Origin: Cardinalis cardinalis
Taxonomy: Eukaryota > Chordata > Aves > Passeriformes > Cardinalidae
Length of the DNA stretch: 64,000 nt
NCBI GenBank assembly: GCA_014549065.1
Contig: JACDOX010000117.1
Location: 2,095,201 to 2,159,200, forward strand
Direction of reading: 5' to 3'
The position numbers and the translations under genes were made by a program. A model generated the notes under the pieces. The model was not told where the DNA came from. It saw only the letters and a program-made list of their open reading frames with translations, and did not search any database. Position 1 is the first letter of the stretch. Every line of letters begins with the position of its first letter. Of the stretch, positions 23,218-36,493 are shown piece by piece.

Positions 23218-25865
23218 GTACTGCCCTATGTTGATAGAAAATGTTCTGTTTTGCAAAGGTTTATAATTTTCTCAAAATATTCATAAGTGACCTTTTGATG
23301 GTCTCAGCAATTTCTGAGAGTGTGGAAGCAAGGTTTTAAAGCCTAACACTAACTGATGCACAGAGATGCTTCTGCTTTCACTCTAGTCCAGCTTTTTTGA
23401 TGTGCAGAGAGGTTTCTCTTTCCAGAAAGTTTTGAAATAGAATCCAAGTAAGTCCTGGCCTGCTGTCCCTGAAATCCCTCCAGAAGAGCTCTGGCTCTGG
23501 TTCATTTATTTGTACTAGTCACTGCTCACATAATTTATCTCCCATATATATAAAGTGCAGAAATGCATCAGAATGTGCACTAAACTTTACATCTTCTGTA
23601 ATCCAAACAGCAGTGGAATTATTGTGTTGTTCTAACTAAAGGTTTATAGGTTTTAACACAGCAAGATTGCAGGCTCTGCTGTATTTATTTCCCATGATTT
23701 CTTAGCATTGTATAAAGACAGGGTATATCCACTTTAGATGCTGCTTTTTCCCTTGCAATCTTCTTCATTTTGCTTGATTCTATCTATGGTTTTTAGTGAA
23801 ATTACTTGTCCTTTGCACTGGTTCCACTGTTAGGAGGGAGATCAGCAGGGGTGGGCATTGCCATGGAGCACAGAGATGCTGCAAGGGATGAGCACCACAA
23901 AAAGCCTGACCATCACCTTGGCTTCTGCAGTTTGCCTGAGCCCTCAGTTATTGTTAAAAACACACTGTGGTAAAGAACAAGAGGTTTGCAAGTGAAACCT
24001 GACCTGATTACACACAACAGAGGCTCAGGTTGCCAGAGCAGGTTTGAGATAGTTGGCATGAAGGAAGGCAGAGGCACTGGGGACATGAAGCAGCACGTTC
24101 TGCTGGTAACCCTGGAGGGCTCCCAAGTCCCTCCAGTATTATCCAAACCCCACACCCACCCACTGCTCCTCTGGCAGAGTGTCCCTGCTGTGGCTTTGGG
24201 TAGGAGAGCTTTGGCCAAAGCTTGAGCTCTGTTTAGTTCCCCTGACCTTTGGAGCTGAAAAAAAATCTAAAGATCTTGTCCTTTGATGCCTTTATGGAGG
24301 CCCATGGGAATGCACCTGAGAAGGGCAGTGTTCCCTCTTTATACATGCCCATTGTAGCTGTAGGGCCATCCTGCATGATCAGTGTTTGGACACTCCTGTC
24401 ACAGGGGAATTGTCAGAATTAAATCACTTTTATCTATATGAATACATCTTTGTGCACTTTAAGGAAGAGGAAAAGCTACTAGTTGCTTATGGACAACCTG
24501 AGTTTTGCAATTGTTATCTGTCTTAAATGGCGAGCTCTCTCCTTGCTATTGCAGAGCTAAATCCTCTGCCAAGTCACTGATGGCCAGCTCACACTTGCCA
24601 AAGCCTTGGCCCACAATCTTCAGGCATGAATTTAGATTTGAAGGCAGCACCAGGGCTTTGGTAAAGTTCAGCTTTAACTTTAGCTCTTGTTCAAGCATCC
24701 ATTTAACTGCATTTTACTATTGAAAACCACAATGTGGTTGTAGTTCCTTTTGTCTTGTACAAAACCAGTTATTTGAACTGGGCAAAGGTTTGTAGAGTTT
24801 TCTGATCCAGAAACTGTTGGCAAGGTAGCTGTTTTGAAGAATTATAAGCAAGAAATAAACTGTAACAAAGAAAAACCACAATTTGACTTTATTTCATTTG
24901 GGGCATCTTGCTAAGAAATAATTGGGAATGAATTGAGTGGCTGCTCTGTCTACACTCAAGTATTCTGGATGCTCACTAGTGTGAGACTTAAGGCTGATGC
25001 AATAGTGAAATCTCCAGACTGCAAGGAAAAACATGGAGAAATGAGATTCCCATGGAAGTGTGAAGGAATTAAGGAGAAAAAGTGGTTTTTGGAGTTTGAA
25101 GGAAAGTAAGCCCCTGCCTAAGCAATTTCATGTATGACCTCTACTAAGCATTGTACTCCAATGAGTTCTGGAATGAAAGAAATCTCAGATTGTGGAGCCC
25201 AGAGTAATCAGAGATAGAAAACCAGACTTTTACCTGTCTCAAGTGGCTTTATGTTTTATCTGTTCTTCTAAAATTCAAAATACTGCATAACTTCCAAAAA
25301 ATGTTCTCTTAATATAGGAGCATCTGGGCCAAACATGAGATGCAAATGAAATCACACTTGGATGAACTTTAACAGCAATCTTCTAGGGTTAATAGTTTCA
25401 GAAATAACCTGAGTGAACAGTTGAAGTGTTTTCAGTCCTGTAAGCTGGTGGATGGCTGTGTCCAGGATGCTGCCTTTGCAGGCTGCCCTCACATTTCCAG
25501 TGATCTGCACTGGGCTGGCTAAAGGAAGGCCAGAGGGGAAATAAAGAATTTGACAGGGAGATGTGTACCAGGATTTGGATAGCATTAATGTTGGATACTT
25601 GCATGATTAACACTTTCCCTGCATCTGAGGCGTGGCAGAAAGACCCAGTAGATCTTGTGCCAGTGCAGACATCTGTGAGAAGGCTGGAACACCCAGATTC
25701 CTGGGGTGGGCAGGAGCTGCTGGGGATGAATTCACATGACTCAGCTGAAATTGGCAGCGCTGAGAGCTGGGAATCTTGTCCAGTGAGCTCAGAGGCACTG
25801 CTGGGGTGGGTTTGCTCAGGGAGGAGGACACCAGCTACAGCACAGCCAGCAGATCCTTGTCTTTA

Positions 25866-26270
25866 TCCTTCCTTCCTTCCTTCCTTCCTTCCTTCCTTCC
25901 TTCCTTCCTTCCTTCCTTCCTTCCTTCCTTCCTTCCTTCCTTCCTTCCTTCCTTCCTTCCNNNNNNNNNNNNNNNNNNNNNNNNNNNNNNNNNNNNNNNN
26001 NNNNNNNNNNNNNNNNNNNNNNNNNNNNNNNNNNNNNNNNNNNNNNNNNNNNNNNNNNNNNNNNNNNNNNNNNNNNNNNNNNNNNNNNNNNNNNNNNNNN
26101 NNNNNNNNNNNNNNNNNNNNNNNNNNNNNNNNNNNNNNNNNNNNNNNNNNNNNNNNNNNNNNNNNNNNNNNNNNNNNNNNNNNNNNNNNNNNNNNNNNNN
26201 NNNNCCTTCCTTCCTCCCTCCCTCCCTTCCCCCCCTTCCTTCCCTCCCCTTTTCCTCCCTCCCTCTGCAG
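25866..26270. repeat. (TTCC)n microsatellite with assembly gap
   Basis: Perfect CTTC/TTCC repeats run from about 25866 to 25960, then 244 n (25961-26204), then TTCC and CCCT-rich imperfect repeats to about 26270. The strand asymmetry is complete (pure pyrimidine on plus). True array length is unknown; the n-run may be an estimate. Confidence 0.97.
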
Positions 26271-26291
26271 TACTTGTGCCTTCCTCCCACT

Positions 26292-26333
26292 GATTCAAAC
26301 CAACTTTAGAGTGATTCAAACCAACTTTAGAGT
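26292..26333. repeat. 21-bp perfect tandem duplication
   Basis: The 21-bp unit starting GATTCAAACCAACTTTAGAG occurs twice head to tail (26292-26312 and 26313-26333) directly after the pyrimidine-rich microsatellite. Confidence 0.95.
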
Positions 26334-27807
26334 AATCCTGCACTTTCTTTGCCTCCACCAAACTAGAATTCCAGTCTCCAGGTGCTGCAGAGAGGCTGCT
26401 CCATGCCTGCCAGTGTTGTTCCCAGGGAGAGGGACTGGTTTGTGTCTCTCAGGGGATCTGTGTCTCTCTCTCACTGACTGATGGGCAAACACAAAGCCAT
26501 AGTGGAGACTTGCAGGTTGTGTTTTCAGGCTGCTGGAACATTGCAGGCTCAGCAGAAATGCCTGATGAAGCTATAGATAGGAGCTGTCTGTCTCATGCCT
26601 GGGAGTTTCCGTGTGAGGACGAGCAGGAGGATGGGTACTGATGTTTCTGGAAAAGGATGTGCAGGGCAAGGAACTCTGAGTGTTTTGGCAAGTGAACAGG
26701 AGAGCACAGGCTGGAATTGTAATACCTAGCAATGAAGTGTGCTCCAGAATCAGTCCAGATCTGGTGAGGGTTTCTTTCAGAAAAAGTGTGTGTAAAACCT
26801 TTATGCAGCCTCAGATCTCCAAGGGTTTTGTCTTTTTGTTGGAGTGGTTTCCATGACTTCACCCTCTCCAAGCTGTTTGTATTTTGCCTTTCCTTTTGCT
26901 TGGGTGCTTGGTTGGGTTTGGTTGATTTGGTTTGCTTTCTTTTTTTTTAATTTTGGGGGGCAGTGTTGGCTGTGAGGTTTTTGATGTAGGTTTTTTGGGG
27001 GGGAAGGGGATGTTGGCATTTTTTTCTGCTTCACAGAAGATTGAGAATTATCTGTAAGACTTATTAAGGACTTTCCTTAAAATTATTATGCTGAAGCACA
27101 AAGGTCCATAGAGAACGTCAGGCTTGTTATAAGATGGAGCAGAGGCTGGTAATCCTGGAGGAGAGGATGGAAAACATTAATTGGTTGCCAGTAAGTGCCT
27201 TCTTTTGGGTGCTGGAGAGCAGTGCAAAGATTGGTATTTCATACAGTAACCAAAGTCAGAAATTTAATCCTTCAATTTAATGACCCAGGCATTGTGCCTG
27301 TGCAAATTTTCTAAGCAAAGGCAAATACTATTATCAAAGGCACAGGGCTGTTCAGTAAGTCAGCCAGGCTTCTTTGTGCTATCAGNACATCTAAAGATAA
27401 GAATTATATCTCCTCAAAGCACATATCTGAAGTACAGTGTAATAAGTCATGTTGTTGGGGCAGCCTGAAAGCAGTGGCAGTTAGATGAAGCATTCCTTGC
27501 TTTTAATGAGAACAGGGAAATACCTTCACACGTGGTCTGCTGAGGCTCAGAGGGAAGGGCTCTCCCTTGTTAGGGCTCTCTGCCGTGGTTTGACAGGGAG
27601 AATCCAGGCAAATGTGCCTGGAGGTGCACAGTGAGGTGCACAGTGCTCTTTGGTGCCTTGATGAAGCAGATGCATCCTTATGAGAGACTCATAAAAGAAA
27701 TAAGGGAGGGGAGAGCCAAATTTCTTGTCAACAGCAAACAAGAGGGCAGATTCCCATGTGAGTGCCCAGGCATGTGTTCAGCCTTTCTCCTGCTGGTGTT
27801 TGTGCAG

Positions 27808-27980
27808 GGACGGGCACAGGTTCACTGCTCAGCTCCTCCATCTCGTGGGCTAAAAATCTGTGCAGGGGCTTGTTATCAAGCTCACCAGTGAACAATCTTA
27901 ATTATCTGAAAATTCAAGAGCCCAGAATGAGCTTGTGTCTAAACTTTTCTTTAAATATCCTGGACCTCTTTGACTGACAC
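27808..27980 (+). pseudogene. Weak candidate for the missing DWIRVGLCYP exon
   Basis: A good acceptor (TTTGTGCAG, ends 27807) precedes GGAC, which in the expected phase gives an Asp matching the D of DW. One frame then reads QVHCSAPPS and later ACYQAHQ, loosely like RVGLCYPS and GYLQRQ, and a following stretch reads ENSRAQNEL, loosely like EEYEPVHSLEEL. Several stops interrupt it. The similarity is weak and the 3' limit arbitrary. Confidence 0.25.
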
Positions 27981-30900
27981 AAAGCCTCCAGGAGGCTGCA
28001 ACCCATCCAGAGACAGAGATTTCAGTGCAGGGAAACTTCCACAGCCCAAATCTGCACTCAGGCTCTGGGGGACTCATTATATTGGTATTTGCCAAGGTTG
28101 TGTAGGTAGATCTTTTCCTATGGCTGATTATTCAGTGCCAATCTGATTCATACTTTCAGCTACTTGTCATTTTTGCGATTAAATTCCTTAGCGGTGATAA
28201 GGTCTGGAGGAAAACAAAGATAACAAGACAAGGCTAGAATGTGCTTGCTGCAGTCTTGCCCAGTTTAGAGATATTTCCTAAATTGTTTCTTTTTCAGATT
28301 AGCTTTTCCTCTTGCTTCCCAGATTGATAAATGCTCAGGAAGGCATAATTAGTACTTCACAGTTTAAAGCTGTGAATGCTTTCTTGTTCTTGTACATGCG
28401 TGAGTTCTGACCCCTCCATCCTCTAGATCTGGATGCAATACAAGGAACACCACCACAACTTCCAATAATAATAATAAAGTAAAGTGCTACTTGGGTTTCA
28501 TAACCTGCCCCTCCTGATAACATCTGTGATTCAGAGTTAATCATCCACACAACACAGAAGTCAGCAGATCTATTTGAACTCCCTCCTGTCTATTTAAATC
28601 CTTTAAACTACCCACAGATCAACCCATGGATGAAAGCCACAAGATTTATATACATTTGTTTTTATAATTGGAAAGAAGCTAGAGCACTTGCCAGAACACC
28701 AGGCTGCAGATTGCACCACTCAGTGCAGTTGGGTGAAGCCTGTGCTGGCATTGCCATGTCCAAGTGATCCTAAAGCCCTGAGGTTTTCCCTCCTTGCCTG
28801 CTCCCTCGCTGGTCTCTGTCCTCTGAATTACTAAGGGATTAACAAGGTGACTCTGAGGGGACACATCCTTCCTGAGATGATCACATTACAGCAGGAATTA
28901 GAGCAATCTGAGCATCAGACAGCCCCGGGTGCTGTGGCAAAGCAGGCTGCTTGTCACTTTGCAGCCTGGCATATGAAACCTGAGGGGTTCTCCCTGCCCT
29001 TACCCTTCTCCTGGCCCAGGGAGTGGGGCTTGGGGGTTTTGAGGGAGCACCTACTGACCTGATGTGCATCCAAGGCACAGCAGCAGGAAAATGTAAAATA
29101 CACAACAGTCTGTGACAGAGAGCCTGGGAAGACATTAAAGAGGTAGGAACTGAACTGGCATGGGATTCCTCCATGAAACATGTAGGGTGGGAACAGAGAT
29201 GATAAAATGATGTACTGTGCTTAAATGCAGGAAGTTCTTATTTTTGCTTGAATACATTTGTCTGCAAGCCAAAAGCTGTCTGAGTCAGACCTTGGTTTCA
29301 CGAGGATCAGCAGATCTGTACCTCAGGGCAGGATCCCTCCTGTAATTTGTTGAGCTTCACAAAACCAAAATCCATTCTTTATGCCTAAGGAGATGTGGAT
29401 AAAAAAAAATTAATTTGTATTAAGATATGGCCTATGCTTTTGAATTTTTAATGGCATTTCCTAAATAGCAGTATTTAGGAAAGGCATTTAAATCCCAACA
29501 CACCTGACTCTTGTTAGCTAAACACACTCCTGAATTGTTACAATACAAAAAGCAGTCCTCCAGAAGAGGCTATGCTCAGTAACAAGGCCCTGGAAAAATT
29601 GGCTGGATGTTCACCCAATATCCATATTTGGCATTGTGGGGGTTTGATGTGTTTACTGGGCTTGAGCTGAAGGCAAAAAACTTTAAAAAAAGCCAAAATC
29701 TAAGAAAAGAGGAGTGAGTGACAGCTGCAGGGAGCTGGTGGGGACTGGGGCTCAAGGAAAACAGCTTGAGCAGGGAGAAAGGGGCAGAGCCATGGGCAGG
29801 TCCCTCACAGCCCTTCCTCTGCCCCTCCCAGCACCAGGGAGATGCGTGGGCAGCTCTCACTCCTCCTGCCTCACCAGTGCTGCTGGCTGAGGATGAGGTG
29901 ACTGTCCTGAAAGCAGGTTCTGGGCCAGAGGAGATCCTGCCAAGTGCTGGGCAAGTTGTTGGGACAATTTTTGTGAGAGAAAAACCAGCTGTATCCTGAG
30001 CGAGAGCAAGAAGCACTGGCCTCCTGTGATTTATTCTTGGGATGGGTTGGAGGCTAAATAGGGGCTGTGCGTTTTTTATGGTCCTTTGAAGTGTAAACTT
30101 CAGTCTGTAAGAGACTTACCAAAGCAGCATGTGGGGATTTCTCTTCGGTTCCCATATTCTGAACAGGAAAGTTTGAAATTCCCAGTTCTCTCACTCCCTT
30201 TGAAAGTTCAGCTCACGTAGATGTTGACCAAAATGTCAGAGGGGTTGTTTTTAAATAGGAGTAATAACAGTTGGGGGAGACTGACTCACTGGATGGAACT
30301 CTCTTGTTTTTTCAAGCCCAAGGAAAAAAAGATGTAATTTTCAGTTGTACTCTATGGCATTCCCTCGTTGGTTTACCCCAGATTTTCATCAGTGAGGTCA
30401 GGATTTGGNCTGTGCCCGTCCATGTTCATCAGCTGTGTGACACACCACGTCAATAAACATGCCAGGGCTGTTTGCTAGAAAAACATTCATCAGCTTAGAG
30501 GTCCCCTTTACTAAAATACAGCCAGGACTGACCTCCAGGATAACCAGAAACCCCAGCACTGGGTGAAACCCATCTGCCCAGGACTCACACTGCACCTGAC
30601 ACGGCCAACATTGTGTGTTGCTCACAATACTGAACAAGNGTTATTCATCCTCTCCCAGGCAGTCAGAGCCCCAGACTTGCACTTTTTGTGTCTTTATTCC
30701 AGCCAAATCTCATCTCCAAGTTACGTGACTGGCTTTACATCCCCCTACTCAGGGCAGTCTCCCCTGCTTTGCTGCTTGATCACATTTCTGATCACATTTC
30801 TCTGGTGTCTTTGCTTCTGAGGGTTCAGGGCTGAACTGGAGGAGTGTTCTGAGGGCTGTAAATGAGGTATGGATGTGTGTACGTGCAGATCTCTATCTGC

Positions 30901-31846
30901 CACATGTTACAGAACAGGAAACCTCTCGCCTGCTTTTTTGCCTTTCCCTTGTCCTTTTTATGCCTTTGCTTATCCCAGGAAGGCTGCTCACTGCCAGAAC
31001 AGAACTTTTTTAACACTCTGTCTGATGTTTTTGCTTTACCTGAAAGAGCCAGAACTGCAAATGCCAATATCTTGGTGAACAAAACCCCAAAGACTTCTTG
31101 GGTTTGTTTCATCCAACCATTTCCANAAGAAAACAAAATGGTAAAAATGCATGAAGTGCACTATGGGGATTGCTGAATGACAGTAACAGAGGGGCAGAAA
31201 TGTCAGGTTTTTACACTCTGGTGTCAGCAGCTCCTCAAAAATTTTCAAAGTAATGTTGAAANAGTTGAGACCCACTAAACACTGACTTTTTGCAAGTGTA
31301 TATTAAGCTTTCCTCCTTCAAAGACCAAATTTTTTGGTAAAAGCATAAAAATATGTTGTCCTGATTAGGAACATGAATAAAAAAAAGAAGAATGTTCCTA
31401 TGTTCCTTATCTATAAAATGAAATGAACCTTTGCACTAGAAAAGGTTGTGAACACAATTATTTCGTTTTGGAGTGCAAATACCTTAAATGGCTTAAGNTA
31501 GTTTTCTGTACATATTAGTATGACTTTTATTTAAACTGGAAAGTTAGACTTTCTACCTAAAAATATGTTCATTTGTTTTTATTGCAAGAAACTCCTAAGA
31601 ATGAAAGTAAAAGACCAAAAAGNGGTCCTGTGTGATAAATAAAATGCTCCACTGGCACTTTATTTATCAAGTCTGNCCTCTATCCCTTGTGTTTTAAGTG
31701 TGTTTGTCTCCTTTGTTTGTGCTGGTTTTTAAGCACAAANGCATCTAAGGCCACATATGCTCCCCCAGCCTTCAGGTAGGGCTCTGAAATGACTGAATTT
31801 GTAGTTTGGGATCTCCCATGAATTCAGTGTTTCCATTTCTTGCCAG

Positions 31847-32085
31847 GGCAGAGGAAGATACACATACATCTGCTTTACTTCNGACTCCAAGCCCCAGCCT
31901 GCCCATGCCTGGTTGCTGCTCCTCTCCTGAGGCTGCATCTCCCCCTCAGTTTTGGCAGTGGCTGGAGCTCAGGATCTGACCCAGCTGCAGGGCAGAGCCA
32001 CAGGAACCCTCCCACAGCCGTGCTGACATCTCTGCTTCTCCTGGAGCAGCTGCAGCCCAGCTCAGCCACACACACACACACACAG
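31847..32085 (+). pseudogene. Probable CEMIP2-like exon remnant: LLFLYLKA / CSSQGC / RKP segment
   Basis: A pyrimidine-rich acceptor (CATTTCTTGCCAG, ends 31846) leads into QRKIHIHLLYFxLQA (family ERKFYFDSSTGLLFLYLKA). Some 47 nt on, TGC TCC TCT precedes GGC TGC, matching CSS-GC after a small indel, and later HRNPPTAVLTSL resembles YRKPSVV...MLTGL. Order, spacing and total length (about 239 bp against about 255 expected) fit. The 3' end is a CA microsatellite running into CACAG|GTATTC. Supported mainly by co-linearity. Confidence 0.5.
32068..32085. repeat. (CA)n microsatellite at a probable exon end
   Basis: About eight CA units directly before GTATTC, a plausible splice donor. It lies inside the probable exon remnant 31847-32085. 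Confidence 0.9.
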
Positions 32086-35000
32086 GTATTCTGGAGGCTT
32101 CACTGTGGGTTTTGTGCAAACTGAAGAAACAGAACTGAAGTGCAGAACTAAACAGGAAGCTGTTAAATACCACTAATTTAAAGAGAAAATAACCCCCTTC
32201 ATCTTTCCAATATTTGCATAGAGGATAAGTTCTAAAACCTTCGCTTCTCACAACTCTTCCCAAGCCCTTTGTGGTGGGACAGTATTTATTTCCATCTCTT
32301 CCTCCACAAACTCCAAAGGAGGTGCTTTTCATTTGATTTTTCAATGCTGGTGTCATTGATTTCATTGCTTCATTCAGCCTGCTCACCTGCACCCTGGACT
32401 GTAGCACTCCTATTCCCAAATGACCTGGCAACTCAGGATGGTCACAGCTGTGGTTTTTTCCATTTTTTAAAATTCTTTCACCCTCTAGTTTCCTTTNCTA
32501 ATGCCCTTCTCATCCCTCAGGGAGGTGGCAGCCAGTGCAGTACAGCACCAAAGCTGGTTCCCAGCATCNGGGGGAGTGACAAGCTCTTTTTGTGAGGGTG
32601 ACTTCAGGGGATGAAATGTGCCAACGCAATGCAAATCACCCTTATGAAACAGCCAAATGTCCTGGGACTCCATCCTAGAAATATTCCATGAATATGGCTC
32701 TGGTGCATTTCTTTCATTTCCTCTAGTCAGAGGCCAGATCATCTGAAAATATATCCCTTTTTGAGCTGTGCTGTGTTATGACACAGCTGGAGNTGGTTAA
32801 AATCTAGAGGGCAGTATCTGGCTTAAGCTGATGGGTCTTTGTGTAGCTTTGATTTATTATTTTAGAACAGCCTGTCCCCTCTCCCANCCTGTAGATAGCT
32901 TTGCTTTGTTTTGATGAAAAAAAACAGAAAAAGGCCAAAATAGCTTTCCTTTANTGCTGTCCATGTGTAAAACAAAGTAAAGGTCCAGGCATGCAGACCC
33001 CTGATTTCACCACAATGAACTGGCTTCCCCTCATTTATGGCTCTGCAGGCAGGGATGGGTGGTGGGTCACTTCAGGGAATCCTCTGGAAAAATTCTGACT
33101 TCCTGAGCTTTGCAGAATGCAGAGAGGCAGATGATGAAGGTGGTGCTTCCTTTCTCTAAGCCAAATTTATATTTTCCATTTTTACCAGGAATGCAGGTTG
33201 TTCAAAGAACACATTTAAATCCTGGAAGGTTTTGGTGACACAAGGGAAGCAGACCATGGTTCAGGCAGCTTGGTGTTACATGCTGAGCCACTTAAGAGGG
33301 GAGAAAGGAGAAAAAACCCAAAAAAGCTAATTATCTTGGTGTTTAGTTTTTATTTTCATGTGCCTTTCTGCTTTGCACAGTACAAGTGCCTCGCACAGAC
33401 AGGAATGGGAGTTGGGGTCTTGTGTGGGAGATCCTTTCTATCAATAAAAGAATTGTGCTGTATTTGCAGCTTTGGCTTTGAGGCTTGCACCAAAGGTTTC
33501 TAGTTTGGTGCCTTTTTTACTCTGAAAGAGGGTGGAAATAGGAATCACAAGATGAAGGAAAGACATGGGACAATTTTTTTTTGTAAATGTGTAAGCCGAA
33601 ATTTGGGGAAACAGGAGTTAAAAGATGATTTAACTTTATCCTTAGTTATTCTAAACTGACATTGAAGAAACAGCCAGGGAGAAAATGGAAACCATAATAA
33701 TAAACTTCACTGTAAAGTGGAGGAAGCAGGTCTCTTCAGACTGTGGCTCTGGTTCAAGTTGGAGATTACTTTTCTAATTCCTGAATCTGTGCCCCAGGAG
33801 AAATGTCTGCTGGATGCTGGTTCCCTCTCCTGCAGCAGTGAGACAGAGTGGGTATGTGACTGGCTGTACCTCAGCCTTACAGGGCAAGGAAGAGAAAATC
33901 CCTGGGTTTTAAGCCATCCTGGCACCTGACTCAAAGTTCTCAGAGGTCAGCCGGGGTCCCTGGATCAGACCTCTGTAATAAGCAGCCGTTGTTTCCAGAC
34001 AAAGCAAAAAAATCTGATTTTCTTTGGCTTTGAGGATTTGTTGTGTTTTTTTAGAGCAGAAAGAGAACCTCAAAGGCCATTTCTTTGTTTTCCCCTGAAG
34101 TCTGTACTCTTGGCTGCAGACCATCTCTCTCTACTCAAGCCCTTAAGTGCATTTTTTCCCTTTGCCCCTGCCTGCCCTTTTTGCCAGCAGAGGAGACTGG
34201 CTGTGTGTCACCCTGTGCCATCCCAGGGAAGCTGTTTCCAGGCGGTGGCAGGTGTCCCAGAGAGGGACAGGGACAGTGCCCAGTGCCCAGCACANGGAAC
34301 TGGTGAGTGGCTCTCACACCCAACAGGGGTGAGCCCTGCTGTGCCCTGGGTGGGCAGCAAACCCTCAGGGTCTTTTTCTTACCCCAGCACCTCCNTTCTC
34401 CTTCTCACAGTTAAAATTCAGGTCTGTCTGCCTTGCATGCTCTCCTCCCTGATTTCAGGCCAAAAAGGGTTTCCAGGCTGGAGCACCTGGTCTGTGTCTG
34501 TACCTGAGCTGAGATTGGCAGTGCTGCTCAGAAAAGGGCTCATTTCTAGGCTGGACTGGGCTCCTTGTGCATCCCTGCTGCTTAGATTGCTGCAGGTGTG
34601 GGCATGGTGTAAATATTTGTTTAAACCCATTGTCCCCAAAGGGACATGAGAAATACCCCTCTCGTGACCAACATTGAGACAGTTTGTGAAGCTTCAACCT
34701 CCTCATATGCCCACAAAAGGAGATTTCTAAAATAATCCCATTCTAAAAAATCAGATTTTGTGAAAAAAGGTGAGCACTAAAGGACATCTCTTATTTTGGA
34801 GGCATGAAGACTCCTGAAACTCTTGCAGTGTCTTTGTGAGACATGANGACACCTTTGGTTAAAAAAACATATTACGAAACTGTGTTTCTCAGTCAGCTAA
34901 AATAGTTAGGCAGGAAAAAAGTGTTTTGTGGTTTAACCATGTGTCCCATGATGCTTCACCTGACTAAGTAGCTACTTCAGGGATCAATCCACAAATGCCA

Positions 35001-36391
35001 GATTTGAAAATAAGATGGGATATATTTATTCCTTCAACCATAACACATGAGCAATCGAATCCCGGAATGCCTTCCCTGCTAAGCAGGCTCCTTGATGATG
35101 GCCAGGTCTCTCTCATCACAGGAATTGTGAAACACCAATTTGGTAATTAATCCTTCTTTTTTAAAAAGAAAAAAAAAAAAAAAAAGGTTGCCCAAATTCT
35201 GTAAACATGTTGTTTACTACTAAATAGCAGGAAAAGTGGTCACACGTGTGGGGGGAGAGCCATGAGCTGCCAGCAGCCATCTGGAGCTGGCACACGCAGG
35301 CTGATGGGTCTAACCTGACTGAATTCTGGCAGCATCAGCACTTTGCTTCTCTCTTTAGTTCAGCAGTTATTTTTTTAGCCTTTCAGAGTCCAGAAGTTAT
35401 GGGATTGGCTTTTTTCTTTTCCTGTTGTTGTTTTTTAGACTATTTCATAATGANTGGGATGTTTCCCCTTCTTTTTTTAACCCCACATGCTGGATCCTTG
35501 GAAAGGAACAAAGCTCACTCATTCTCTCTTCCAGACAAACAGAAACAAATATCTAGTTTTAAAAGAGATAGAAGGAAGAATCCCTGTAAAGCTCATGTAT
35601 CTTTTTGATCCTGGAACTGAACTGAGCTGTTTATATAATTTCCTCAGCCTGAATTGCAGCATGGACAGGATTGAACACATATTTGGAACAGTTGGAAATA
35701 AAAATGAGCTCCAAAGGCCAGAAGCTCTGGCTGCCTTGGAGCTTCTGTCATGCATGCTTTGGGCTGAGCTGGTGCTGGGAACTCCAAGCAAACCTGTGTC
35801 CCCCTGCACANCATTCTCAGCACAGCTGCTGCTCCTTCCCTGGTGGGATGTCACCACGCCTGGGGGCACGGTGACCACCTGGGTGCACGTTCATGGCACC
35901 TCTCCCCCTCCTTTCTTTCTTTTAAACCAGAACCAAAGGACTCCTGGGAGGGCTTATTTTAGATGAGCTTTGAATTCCAAAGACATTGCTGCTGCGTTTC
36001 GAACCAGCAAGTAATTCTGATTATCAGGAATAACAGCAAAACTAGAGGCAGCTTTTCTGCTCATCTGCTGCAAATTCACCCCTCTCTAAACCCTGCAGAA
36101 CTGTCTCAGGCTCGTACAGATCTGCACTTGATTTTATAGCCAGGCAAAATGTGTGAAATCCATGCTCAACTTACTTCAATCCAGAGTGTTTACCAGAGGA
36201 TCCCTCAAACTGCAACAACCCTTTTATAAATACTGATATTGAACACTTAAATGTGAATCAGGATCACAATTAGAGTACAGGATTCTTACTTGTGGGATCA
36301 TGTATATCTGGGCATTGACAGCCAGTGTGGTTTTGCTGATGAAAACCAGTCAGCAAGGCAATTTCTAAGGCTGTCTCTGGTGTAATTGCAG
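32086..36391. other. Pseudogene intron
   Basis: No exon recognised. A poly-A stretch lies at about 35169-35186. Open frames around 34040-34650 and 35490-35970 show no resemblance to the family or to other proteins I know. Confidence 0.5.
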
Positions 36392-36493
36392 GTTGCTATC
36401 AGCAGCACACCCTCAGTTGAGTACATAAGGATCCAGATCCCGTCTCTTGGCAGGGCAGACATACAAAACCACTTTACATCTGCATTCATTAAG
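36392..36493 (+). pseudogene. CEMIP2-like exon remnant before VNG (open)
   Basis: Acceptor GTAATTGCAG ends at 36391 and the donor GTATTT starts at 36494; 102 bp, open, phase 0 at both ends. It reads VAISSTPSVEYIRIQIPS, aligning with the VVFTSDPHKSYLPVQFQS stretch of CEMIP2 (Y, Q, S and P positions conserved), and ends FIK, feeding VNG of the next remnant. Confidence 0.8.

Larger units (their letters stand above)
23218..31846. other. Pseudogene intron region, with one weak exon candidate
   Basis: Holds the TTCC microsatellite and gap, a 21-bp tandem duplication at 26292-26333 and a poly-T stretch near 26940. The family exon starting DWIRVGLCYP should lie here; the only candidate is 27808-27980. 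Nothing else recognised. Confidence 0.5.

Noticed and set aside
24555..24720. Open stretch loosely like the CMAKAYPQYYRKP segment
   Set aside because: Too few matches, and it would be far from the other half of the same exon.
25561..26481. A long open frame across the TTCC repeat and gap
   Set aside because: It exists only because TTCC repeats lack stops and n codons are not counted as stops.
30975..31080. MFLLYLKEPE reading resembling LLFLYLKA
   Set aside because: No supporting matches before or after; the 31847-32085 interval fits better in order and spacing.
34038..34649. A 203-codon open reading frame in GC-richer sequence
   Set aside because: Composition-driven, overlapped by open frames in other phases, no family resemblance.
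35487..35966. A 159-codon open reading frame
   Set aside because: No recognisable domain, ambiguous base inside, no plausible splice context tying it to either gene; expected by chance in 64 kb.
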